This document shows positions 1 through 7,315 of a stretch of DNA of 64,000 nucleotides, piece after piece. The notes under the pieces are model-generated. The model ran no database searches. It had not been told where the DNA came from and worked only from the letters and a program-made list of their open reading frames with translations. The stretch is from Candidatus Binatia bacterium (GTDB lineage: Bacteria > Vulcanimicrobiota > Vulcanimicrobiia > Vulcanimicrobiales > Vulcanimicrobiaceae): positions 1 through 64,000 of the forward strand of contig DATKMJ010000021.1 in the NCBI GenBank assembly GCA_035541935.1, given 5' to 3'. The translations under genes and the position numbers were made by a program. Within the stretch, counting starts at the first letter, position 1. Every line of letters starts with the position of its first letter.

Positions 1-306
1 GTGCTGATGCTCTTCAAATCGCCCAAGCCGCTGAAGGCCGCCGACGTCTTCTCGAACGCGCAGTTCGACGACAACTGGAAGGACGTCGTCTTCGAGAAGC
101 ACGCGGTGATCCAGATCTGCGGAGGCGCGCCGGCGACGTACGTCGAGGCGCGAGGCACGTCGTCAAAGGGCGGCGACGAGCGCGTCGAGATCGTGCTGGC
201 GACGCGCAATGCGACGAGTTATCTCGCGATGTACGCGCGGCCGCTCGAGGGTCAGGCGAACCCAACCGCTCAAGCCGCGCTGCGCGAGCTCTGCCCGAAG
301 CAGTAA
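1..306 (+). CDS. C-terminal part of a hypothetical exported protein (5' end probably outside window)
   Basis: The frame is open from the first base, so the real start may lie upstream. About 101 residues are visible. They contain a Cys-Gly-Gly motif near residue 40, an alternating beta-type pattern and a second Cys near the C-terminus (LCPKQ). This looks like the end of a small secreted or periplasmic domain with a Cys pair that could form a disulfide. I do not recognise a family. It ends 4 nt before the likely start of the permease gene, so the two may be cotranscribed. Confidence 0.55.
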   Translation: MLMLFKSPKPLKAADVFSNAQFDDNWKDVVFEKHAVIQICGGAPATYVEARGTSSKGGDERVEIVLATRNATSYLAMYARPLEGQANPTAQAALRELCPKQ

Positions 307-310
307 TCGG

Positions 311-1711
311 TTGCAGCGTGCCCTAGGGCAGCTCTTCGCCCGTCAGCCGCTCGGATGGACGGAGTCCGAGGGCGGTCCGAAGCTGCGGCGCGTTCTCGGT
401 TGGCCGTCGCTGACGGCGATCGGCCTGGGGACGATGCTCGGCGGAATCTTTCCGACCATCGGCGCGGGCGCGCACGCGGCCGGTCCCGGGGTCGTTCTCG
501 CGTACGTGCTCTCGGGTCTCGTCAGCCTCTGCGTCGCGCTCTGTTACGCGGAGTTCGCATCCATGGTGCCGGTCGCGGGAAGCGCGTACACGTATGCCTA
601 CGCGACGCTCGGCGAGCTCGTGGCGTGGATCATCGGCTGGGACTTGATCCTCGAATACGGGCTCTCGCTCGCGCCGACCGCGTCGTCGCTCTCCGATTAC
701 TTTCAGCACATGCTCGCCAACGTCGGCATCGTCTTGCCGGCGTGGGCGCAGACCGCGAACGTCCACGCGGCGCACCCGCAGATCGATCTCTTCGCGAGCA
801 TCGTCACGCTCGCGGTCACCGTCCTCGTCGCGATCGGCATCCGCGAATCGGCGAGCGTCAACGGCGCGCTCGTCGTCGTGCAGATCGTCTCGATGCTCGT
901 CTTCATCGCGGTCGTCGCGCACGCGGTGCATCCGGCCAACCTGCAGCCGGTCGCGCCGTTCGGATACCACGGCATCCTCGCCAGCACCGCGCTCGTATTC
1001 TTCGCGTACATCGGCTTCGACACGGTCACGGTCGCTTCGGAAGAGGCGAAGCGCCCGGAGCGCGACGTGCCGATCGGCATCATCCTCGCGCTCTCGCTCG
1101 GCGGCATTCTCTACGTCGCGCTGACGCTCTGCACGGTCGGCGTCGTGCGCTTCGACAAGCTCTCCGACGGCGCTGCGATGCTCGACGCGCTCGGCGCGGT
1201 GAGCAAGAGCCACGCGCTCTACTGGATCGTCGCGATCGGCGGCCTGGCGGGGAACGCGACCGTCATGCTGACGTCGCTGCTGGGACAGGTGCGCATCTTC
1301 TACGTGATGGCGCGCGACCGCATGCTGCCGCCCGGCGTCGCGCGCATCCATCATCGTTTTCGCACGCCGGCGCGCATGACGATGATCACCGGAGCGATCG
1401 TCGCGATCTTCGCCGCAGTGCTGCCGCTGACGGAGCTGCTGACGCTCGTCAACATCGGCACGCTCGCGGCGTTCGCGATCGTCTGCGCGGGCGTGCTCGT
1501 TCTGCGCGTCGTCAATCCCTCGGCGGAGCGTCCGTTCCGCGCGCCGCTGCTTCCGCTCTTCTCGCTGGCCGGCGCCGCGTCGTGTCTCTACCTCGTCACG
1601 GGGCTGCAAGTTGCGACGTGGGTCCGCTACGGAGTGTGGTTCGCGGTAGGCCTTTTTATCTACGCGCTCTACGGCTTCCGTAACTCGCGTTTGGCGATTC
1701 GTTTGCCCTGA
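311..1711 (+). CDS. APC-family amino acid permease (cationic amino acid transporter type)
   Basis: A 466-residue integral membrane protein with about 12 hydrophobic helices, of the amino acid-polyamine-organocation superfamily. The N-terminus carries the CAT-like pre-helix segment GWTESEGGPKLRRVLG. It is followed by the helix-1 glycine-rich stretch (LGTMLGGIFPTIG), where the unwound substrate-binding segment of APC transporters lies. The helix 6 region FFAYIGFDTV and the loop EEAKRPERDVP are typical of YfnA/CAT homologues. The only in-frame start that clears the upstream gene is TTG at 311. No strong Shine-Dalgarno sequence is visible, so the start is uncertain by some codons. Substrate is inferred to be an amino acid; specificity cannot be read from the sequence. 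Confidence 0.85.
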   Translation: MQRALGQLFARQPLGWTESEGGPKLRRVLGWPSLTAIGLGTMLGGIFPTIGAGAHAAGPGVVLAYVLSGLVSLCVALCYAEFASMVPVAGSAYTYAYATLGELVAWIIGWDLILEYGLSLAPTASSLSDYFQHMLANVGIVLPAWAQTANVHAAHPQIDLFASIVTLAVTVLVAIGIRESASVNGALVVVQIVSMLVFIAVVAHAVHPANLQPVAPFGYHGILASTALVFFAYIGFDTVTVASEEAKRPERDVPIGIILALSLGGILYVALTLCTVGVVRFDKLSDGAAMLDALGAVSKSHALYWIVAIGGLAGNATVMLTSLLGQVRIFYVMARDRMLPPGVARIHHRFRTPARMTMITGAIVAIFAAVLPLTELLTLVNIGTLAAFAIVCAGVLVLRVVNPSAERPFRAPLLPLFSLAGAASCLYLVTGLQVATWVRYGVWFAVGLFIYALYGFRNSRLAIRLP

Positions 1712-1754
1712 AAAAGAGGATTTAGCCCCGGGGGCGGCCGCATCAGGGGCAGGA

Positions 1755-2753
1755 ATGGCTCTCGACAGCGCGGTCTTCGACCGTTTCGAGCTGATCACAG
1801 TTCCCCGCTCGCGCGGCGTGCCGTCGTTCGCGCAGGACGTCGCGCGCGGACTGCGTTCCGAGCCGAAGCGCCTGCCCTCGAAATACTTCTACGACGACGT
1901 CGGCTCGGCGCTCTTCGATGCAATCACCCACTTGCCTGAGTACTACTTAACGCGAGCGGAGGCGGAGATTCTTAGCGACTGGGGATGGCAGATCGTCAGG
2001 CTGCTCGAGGCCCCGGTAGACTTTCTCGAACTGGGAAGCGGGAATGCCGCGAAGACGCGTCTGTTGATCGGCGAGGCGCTGCGCGTGCAGACGGGCCTGA
2101 CCTATACGCCGATCGATATCTCGACCGAAGCGCTGCGCGCGTCGTCGCTCGCGCTCGTCGAGACCTATCCCAACCTGCGCGTTCGCGCGTATGCCGGCGA
2201 CTACTTCGACGTGCTCGAATCGCACTACGCGCCGTCGGATCGAAAGATGCTCGCGATGTTCATGGGTTCGAACATCGGCAACTACGAGCCCGACGAGGCG
2301 CTCGCGCTGCTCCGGCTGCTCAGCGGTGCGCTGCGCCCGGGCGACGGCCTCTTGCTCGGCGCCGACCTCAAGAAGGATCGCGCGACGCTCGAGCTTGCGT
2401 ACGACGATCCGACCGGCGTCACCGCCGCGTTCGATCGCAACATGCTCGCTCGGATCAACCGCGAGCTTCGCGGCGACTTCGACGTTCGCAATTTCACGCA
2501 CGTCGCGCGGTACGACGAGGCACGGGGCTCGGTTGACTCGTTCCTCGAGGCGCGCGAGCGCGCCGTCGTGACGATACGAGCAGCCGATTTACGGGTGGAA
2601 ATCAACGCAGGCGAGCGGATTCAGACCGAGTCTTCGTATAAGTTTAGTGATGGAGAGATCGTCGAACTCGGGCGAGCAGTCGGATTGCGCCCCGGGTCGG
2701 CCTGGTACGATCGGGCCCGGCGGTTTAGCCTCCATCTCTTGGTTCGAGAATAG
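1755..2753 (+). CDS. egtD: L-histidine N-alpha-methyltransferase (EgtD family)
   Basis: A 332-residue protein of the EgtD/Methyltransf_33 family, which uses three SAM molecules to make hercynine from histidine, the first step of ergothioneine synthesis. Family signatures are visible in order: RLPSKYFYDDVGSALFD, LPEYYLTRAEAEIL, the SAM-binding LELGSGNAAKTR, FMGSNIGNYEPDEA, LGADLKKDR and YDDPTGVTAAFDRN, with the C-terminal TESSYKF containing the conserved Glu. Length matches the family. ATG at 1755 has an AGGGGCAGGA ribosome-binding site directly upstream. No egtB, egtC or egtE lies in the window, so the partner sulfoxide synthase must be elsewhere or the gene stands alone. Confidence 0.92.
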   Translation: MALDSAVFDRFELITVPRSRGVPSFAQDVARGLRSEPKRLPSKYFYDDVGSALFDAITHLPEYYLTRAEAEILSDWGWQIVRLLEAPVDFLELGSGNAAKTRLLIGEALRVQTGLTYTPIDISTEALRASSLALVETYPNLRVRAYAGDYFDVLESHYAPSDRKMLAMFMGSNIGNYEPDEALALLRLLSGALRPGDGLLLGADLKKDRATLELAYDDPTGVTAAFDRNMLARINRELRGDFDVRNFTHVARYDEARGSVDSFLEARERAVVTIRAADLRVEINAGERIQTESSYKFSDGEIVELGRAVGLRPGSAWYDRARRFSLHLLVRE

Positions 2754-2766
2754 GAGCGGCCTTACG

Positions 2767-4389
2767 ATGATGCGACGCCTCTTTGCGCTGACGATCGCGC
2801 TCGCTTGGCTTGCCGGTTGCGGCGGCCGAGCCAGCGGTCCGTCCAATCCGATTCCGTTTGCGCCGGCCGGCGTCGCGCCGCAGCCGCGCGTCACGCGCGA
2901 TACGAACGTCAACGAACTTCCCGAGCCGCCGGTCGTGCGCGCCGTGCACGGCGTCGCGAAAGTCTCGCTCATCGCGGCGATAGATCCGGCAACCGGCCTG
3001 CCCGCTTTTCAGTATGAAGGCCACAACGCCGTGGCGCCGACGATCGAGGTGAAGCCCGGCGAATCGTTCGATGTCGACCTCACCGACCAACTCCCCCCGA
3101 CGGCCGGCGCGCAGTCGTACATGAACCTGCACTTTCACGGCCTCGGCGTCTCGCCGCGCGGCGACGGCGACAACGTTCTTGGGATCGTCGCCAAGCCGGG
3201 GCAGACGCTGCACTACGTCGTTCACGTTCCGAAGAATCAGGAGCCGGGACTCTACTGGTACCATCCGCACGTCCACGGTCAGACAAACTTCCAAGTCGGC
3301 GAAGGCGGCATGTCGGGCGCGATCGTCATCGATGGGCTCGAGAAGCATCTGCCGGGCCTCGCGAAGATGAAGCAGCGCCTCATCGTCGTGCGCGCGACCG
3401 GCATCGGCGTCAACGCGCCGCCGAACCGCGGCATGGAAGACATGGACGACATGTCCGAGATGCCGGACGTGCCGGACTCGTCGGATGCGTCGGTCTCGAC
3501 GCACGTTCGCCCGGACGGGTCGAACACGAATCCCTGCACGTTCAAAGACGGCCTGACGGTGACCCTCAACGGCGCCTACCATCCGGTCATCACGATCGCT
3601 CCGGGCGAGAAGCAGTTCTTCCGGGTCGTCAACGCAACCGGCCACAAGACGCTGCGCCTCAACATGGACGGCGGCTCCGGGTTCCAGGTCGTCGCCATCG
3701 ACGGCTTCGCGCTCGACACCTACAAGGGCGCGCCGCCGACGCTGACGGAATCCACGATCACGATCCCGTCGGCCGCCCGGGCAGAGTTCGTCGTTACCGG
3801 ACCGAAGAGCGGCGGCGCGAAGCTCCGCACGCTCTGCTACTACACTGGGCCTAACGGCGACGCCGATCCCTACCTCTACCTCGCGCACATCGCCCCGCCG
3901 AAGGGCAAGACGGGCGGCGATTTCTCGAACGCTCCTTTGACCGTCGGCTCGCCGCTGCCGGATAACGTCTATACGGAAGCCCTGCCGGCGCCGTCGGCGA
4001 AGCGGCTGGTCGTCTTCAGCGAGAACAACAAGCCGCACTTCTTCATCAACGGCAAGAGCTTCTCGTTGCGCGCGCCGCCGATGTTCGTCGTGCACACCGG
4101 CACGGTCGAGGAGTGGACGGTGGAGAATCTCACGCAAGAGATTCACGATTTCCACATCCACCAGATTCACTTCGTCGTCGAAACGATCAACGGCGTGAAG
4201 GTCGCGCATCCGCACTGGGCCGACAGCGTGATCATCCCGCACCGGTCCGAGGGCCCGAAGGGCTCGCCCGGTAAGGTCGTGATGCTCATGGATTTCCGCG
4301 ATCCGGTGATCCGCGGCGAGTTCGTCTTCCACTGTCACATCCTCGACCACGAAGATCAGGGGATGATGGCGAAGATCGAGGCTATCTAG
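2767..4389 (+). CDS. Multicopper oxidase lipoprotein with Met-rich insert
   Basis: A 540-residue cupredoxin-domain oxidase. It begins with a lipoprotein signal (LAWLAGC, Cys near residue 19 of MMRRLF...). All four copper motifs are present: HFH at 122-124, WYHPHVH at 163-170, HDFHIHQIH at 460-468 and FHCHILDH...M at 521-533, so the T1 site and the T2/T3 cluster should be functional. A Met/Asp-rich insertion (M223, M226, M229, M232) resembles the Cu(I)-binding Met-rich segments of CueO/CopA-type oxidases, so cuprous oxidase activity is plausible. The start at 2767 is supported by AGGAGC about 9 nt upstream, 13 nt after egtD. The 3' end overlaps the convergent ABC permease by 8 nt. Confidence 0.9.
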   Translation: MMRRLFALTIALAWLAGCGGRASGPSNPIPFAPAGVAPQPRVTRDTNVNELPEPPVVRAVHGVAKVSLIAAIDPATGLPAFQYEGHNAVAPTIEVKPGESFDVDLTDQLPPTAGAQSYMNLHFHGLGVSPRGDGDNVLGIVAKPGQTLHYVVHVPKNQEPGLYWYHPHVHGQTNFQVGEGGMSGAIVIDGLEKHLPGLAKMKQRLIVVRATGIGVNAPPNRGMEDMDDMSEMPDVPDSSDASVSTHVRPDGSNTNPCTFKDGLTVTLNGAYHPVITIAPGEKQFFRVVNATGHKTLRLNMDGGSGFQVVAIDGFALDTYKGAPPTLTESTITIPSAARAEFVVTGPKSGGAKLRTLCYYTGPNGDADPYLYLAHIAPPKGKTGGDFSNAPLTVGSPLPDNVYTEALPAPSAKRLVVFSENNKPHFFINGKSFSLRAPPMFVVHTGTVEEWTVENLTQEIHDFHIHQIHFVVETINGVKVAHPHWADSVIIPHRSEGPKGSPGKVVMLMDFRDPVIRGEFVFHCHILDHEDQGMMAKIEAI

Positions 4390-4990
4390 CGGCGCGTTCG
4401 GCGGCTCGCAATACTGCGTCGACGCCGATCGCGATCGCGCAGGCAGCGAGGCTTCCGGCAACGATCATCTGCGGCTGGTGGAGCGTCAGCCCGTTGAAGA
4501 TCAGCACCCCGAGGCCGACGCCGCCGACGTAGCCGCCGAGGGTCGCGATGGATATCATCGCGACCGACGCGATCCGAACGCCGCCGATCAGCACCGGCAG
4601 CGCCTGGGGAAACTCGACGCGCAACAGCACCTCGCTCGCCGACATGCCGAGACCGCGCGCCGCGTCCACCTGCGCGCGATCCACTCCGTGGATGCCGGCC
4701 ACGACGTTGCGCGTCAGCATGAACTGCGCGTAGACGACGAGCGCGACGAAGATCGGTGCGAACCCCAGGCCGAAGGCCTGGACGAGCACCGCGAGCAGCG
4801 CGAGGCTCGGAATCGTGTAGATCGCGCCGAGCGCCCCGAGCAGCCACGGCGCGACCCGCGGGCTGCGCGCCGCGAAGATGCCGAGCGGCACCGCGACGAG
4901 GAGCGCCGCGAGCAGCGCGAGCCCGACTAACTCGAGATGCGCCGCGGCGAGCGCAGCGACGCGCTGCGGATGCGCTGCGAGATAACTCAC
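4382..4990 (-). CDS. Osmoprotectant-type ABC transporter permease (OpuCB/OpuCD, YehW/Y-like)
   Basis: A 202-residue membrane protein with about 5-6 helices. It has the BPD_transp_1 EAA-type cytoplasmic loop (VDAARGLGMSASEVLLRVEFPQALPVLIGGVR), typical of the short permeases in quaternary-ammonium (betaine/choline/carnitine) importers. GTG at 4990 overlaps the stop of the upstream ATPase gene by 4 nt (4987-4990), implying translational coupling. It is the last gene of a four-gene minus-strand operon. It has no fused binding-protein domain, so substrate recognition relies on the separate binding protein. Confidence 0.88.
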   Translation of the reverse strand: MSYLAAHPQRVAALAAAHLELVGLALLAALLVAVPLGIFAARSPRVAPWLLGALGAIYTIPSLALLAVLVQAFGLGFAPIFVALVVYAQFMLTRNVVAGIHGVDRAQVDAARGLGMSASEVLLRVEFPQALPVLIGGVRIASVAMISIATLGGYVGGVGLGVLIFNGLTLHQPQMIVAGSLAACAIAIGVDAVLRAAERAAR

Positions 4991-5778
4991 TGCGGGCGCA
5001 GTTCCGCGCGCCCGCGCATGAAGTAGCGGCGGTAGACGTCGTCGCCGGCGTGCACGAGTTCGCGCACGTACGGGGTCGCCGGTGCGTCGAGCAGTTCGAG
5101 CGGTGCGGCGACCTGCTCGATCCGGCCCTCGCGCATCACGACGATGCGATCGGCCAAGCGGAATGCCTCGTCCACGTCGTGCGTGACGAAGAGCGTCGTC
5201 GTCTGCAGCTCGGCGACGATGCGAACGAGTTCGCGCTGCAGGGCGGCGCGAACGACGACGTCCACCGCGCCGAACGGCTCGTCCATCAAGAGCGCCCGCG
5301 GCCGCGCCGCAATCGCGCGCGCGACGCCGACGCGCTGCGCCTCGCCGCCGGAGAGCTCGCTCGGCCGGCGCGCCCGGTACGCAGCCGGATCGAGGCCGAC
5401 GAGGCGCAGCAACGCGTCCACGCGCTCCGCGATCGCCGCGCGTTCCCACCCCAGGAGCGAGGGCACGACCGCGACGTTCTGCGCGACCGTCATGTGCGCG
5501 AAGAGGCCGACGGCCTGAATCGCGTAGCCGATGCCGCGCCGCAATTCGACCTCGTCAACCTCAGCGACGTCGCGATCGTCAACGTAGACCTTCCCGGCGT
5601 CGAGCGAGACGAGCCGGTTGACCGTGCGCAGGAGCGTGGATTTGCCGCATCCCGACGGGCCGAGCAGCACGACGACCTCGCCGCCTCGCAGGTCGAGCGA
5701 GACGTTCTCGATTGCGTTGCGCGCGCTGCCGGGATAGCGAACGGTCGCGCCGGCGAAGCGAATGCCGGCTGGTTTCAA
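4987..5778 (-). CDS. Osmoprotectant-type ABC transporter ATP-binding protein (OpuCA-like)
   Basis: A 263-residue ABC ATPase. Walker A is GPSGCGKST, the Q-loop lies at AIQAVGLF, the signature is LSGGEAQRVGVARAI, Walker B is ALLMDEPFGAVD and the switch His is in VTHDVDEA. It is about 100 residues shorter than OpuCA/ProV proteins that carry C-terminal CBS domains; no CBS osmosensor is present, so gating by ionic strength would have to occur elsewhere. The start is TTG at 5778, which overlaps the binding-protein stop as TTGA; no ATG lies in frame near the homologous N-terminus. It powers the two permeases of the same operon. Confidence 0.9.
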   Translation of the reverse strand: MKPAGIRFAGATVRYPGSARNAIENVSLDLRGGEVVVLLGPSGCGKSTLLRTVNRLVSLDAGKVYVDDRDVAEVDEVELRRGIGYAIQAVGLFAHMTVAQNVAVVPSLLGWERAAIAERVDALLRLVGLDPAAYRARRPSELSGGEAQRVGVARAIAARPRALLMDEPFGAVDVVVRAALQRELVRIVAELQTTTLFVTHDVDEAFRLADRIVVMREGRIEQVAAPLELLDAPATPYVRELVHAGDDVYRRYFMRGRAELRPQ

Positions 5779-6662
5779 CTCTTCACTCCGAGCGAAGCGA
5801 GGAACGCCGAGGCAACGTCGGCCGGATCGGCCTGCCGGCTCTCGATCTGCGCGTTCATCGAGCGCGCGGCGCCATCGGTGATCGCCGGCGAGACGGCGTC
5901 GAGGATGCGCGCGATCTGCGGCCGGCGCGCGAGCGCCGCGCCGCGGACGACCGGCGCGACGTTGTACGCCGACCAAAAATGCCGGTCGTCGCGAAGGACG
6001 ACGAGCGACTCCGACGCGATCGCGCCGTCGGTCGTGAACGCGGTCGCAACGTCGGCCTTCCCTTCGAGCAGCGCGCGGTACTTCAAGGCGATGTCGTACG
6101 TGCGGATCTCGCCGAAGCGAAAGCCGCCGTAGCATCGCTGCAGCCCGGGCAATCCGTCGGGCCGCGCGAGAAACTCCTGGATCGTGGCGAGCCGGAGGTT
6201 GGGCGCGGCGCGCGCGACGTCGGAGAGCGTCGCGAGTCGCTTACGTTGCGCGACGGCGCGCGTCGTCGCCAGGCCCTGCGAGTCGTTCATCGGCGATGGT
6301 TCGAGCCAGACGATGCCGTAACGCTTGCGGAACGCGTGCGCGACGATCTCGTACGCGGCGCGCGGATCGGCGATCGGATCGAGGTGGAGCACGTCGATCA
6401 ACGCGGTGCCGGTGTACTCCGGATAGAGATCGAGGTTGCCGCGCTGCATTGCGGCGAGCGCGATCTGCGTCGAGCCGAGGTTGAAGAGACGATCCACTTC
6501 CAGTCCGGCGGCCTCGAGCGCCTGCGCGTAGATCTCCGCGATGACGAACGACTCCGTGAAGTTCTTCGAGCCGACGCGGATTCGCGACGAGTCGAAGAAG
6601 CAGCGCGTCAGCAGCGGCGTCGCCGCGATCGCCGCGAGCGCGCGGCGGCGCGAGAGCGTCAC
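5775..6662 (-). CDS. Osmoprotectant-type ABC transporter substrate-binding protein (OpuAC/YehZ-like)
   Basis: A 295-residue periplasmic binding protein of the glycine betaine/choline/carnitine family. The diagnostic start of the mature domain, VGSKNFTESFVIAEIYAQ, is followed by NLGSTQIALAAMQRGNLDLYPEYTGTAL. The N-terminus (SRRRALAAIAATPLLTRC) has consecutive arginines, a short hydrophobic stretch and a Cys, suggesting a Tat-like or lipoprotein signal, though Arg before Cys is an atypical lipobox. The GTG start at 6662 overlaps the upstream permease stop by 4 nt. Ligand is inferred as a quaternary ammonium osmolyte; the aromatic cage cannot be confirmed without modelling. Confidence 0.88.
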   Translation of the reverse strand: MTLSRRRALAAIAATPLLTRCFFDSSRIRVGSKNFTESFVIAEIYAQALEAAGLEVDRLFNLGSTQIALAAMQRGNLDLYPEYTGTALIDVLHLDPIADPRAAYEIVAHAFRKRYGIVWLEPSPMNDSQGLATTRAVAQRKRLATLSDVARAAPNLRLATIQEFLARPDGLPGLQRCYGGFRFGEIRTYDIALKYRALLEGKADVATAFTTDGAIASESLVVLRDDRHFWSAYNVAPVVRGAALARRPQIARILDAVSPAITDGAARSMNAQIESRQADPADVASAFLASLGVKS

Positions 6663-7252
6663 GCGCGCGCCGCTACTCTGCCGGCCAATCCCAACGCGAG
6701 GTCCGCGCCGAGCGCGAGCAGCGCGACCGCCGCCGCGCCGGCGAAGAGCAGCGGCGCGTCGTCGGTCTGGAGACCCCGCACGATCTCGTCGCCGAGACCG
6801 CCGGCGCCGATGAAGGTCGCGAGCGTCGCGCTTGCGATCGTCTCGGTCGTCGCGGTGCGCAGACCCGCGAACGAGACCGGCAACGCGAACGGCACCACGA
6901 CGCGCGCGAAGCGCTGCGTCGCCGTCATGCCCATCCCCGTTGCGGCGTCGAGCGCGGCGACCGGCACGCCGCGAATCGCAACGTCCACGCTGATGACGAT
7001 CGGCGGAATCGCCAAGAGTGCGAGCGCGATGACGGCCGGCGCAGAGCCGACGCCGAGCCACGGAAGGAGCAGCATGAGAACCGCGAGGCTCGGAACCGTT
7101 CGTCCGATGCCGGCGAGCGCGAGGACGGCGCCGCGCAGTGCCGCGTTCTCGGCCGCGAGGACGCCGAGCGGAAGGCCGGCGCAGAGCGCCAGCGCGAGCG
7201 CAGAGAGCGAGAGCGCGAGGTGCTCGACGACGTGAGCTGGGAAGTCTCCCAT
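6659..7252 (-). CDS. Osmoprotectant-type ABC transporter permease, first gene of operon
   Basis: A 197-residue permease of the same family as the one at 4382-4990, with the EAA-type loop LDAATGMGMTATQRFARVVVPFALPVSFAGLR. It is the promoter-proximal gene of the permease, binding protein, ATPase, permease operon, the usual composition of OpuC/Yeh systems with two different permeases. ATG at 7252 is chosen because the hydrophobic domain begins 10 residues later. No clear Shine-Dalgarno precedes it. The 63 bp between this gene and divergent ppk1 must hold both promoters. No sigma motif is obvious by eye. Confidence 0.86.
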   Translation of the reverse strand: MGDFPAHVVEHLALSLSALALALCAGLPLGVLAAENAALRGAVLALAGIGRTVPSLAVLMLLLPWLGVGSAPAVIALALLAIPPIVISVDVAIRGVPVAALDAATGMGMTATQRFARVVVPFALPVSFAGLRTATTETIASATLATFIGAGGLGDEIVRGLQTDDAPLLFAGAAAVALLALGADLALGLAGRVAARA

Positions 7253-7315
7253 CGCCGGTTTTTTTGCCGCCTGGGAGGCGAAACCCGGCCCCGACCGCCA
7301 ACCAGAAGAGACTCG

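Noticed and set aside
323-1798. Minus-strand open frame of 491 codons opposite the amino acid permease
   Set aside because: Charged, low-complexity antisense product; the plus-strand membrane protein has recognisable APC motifs.
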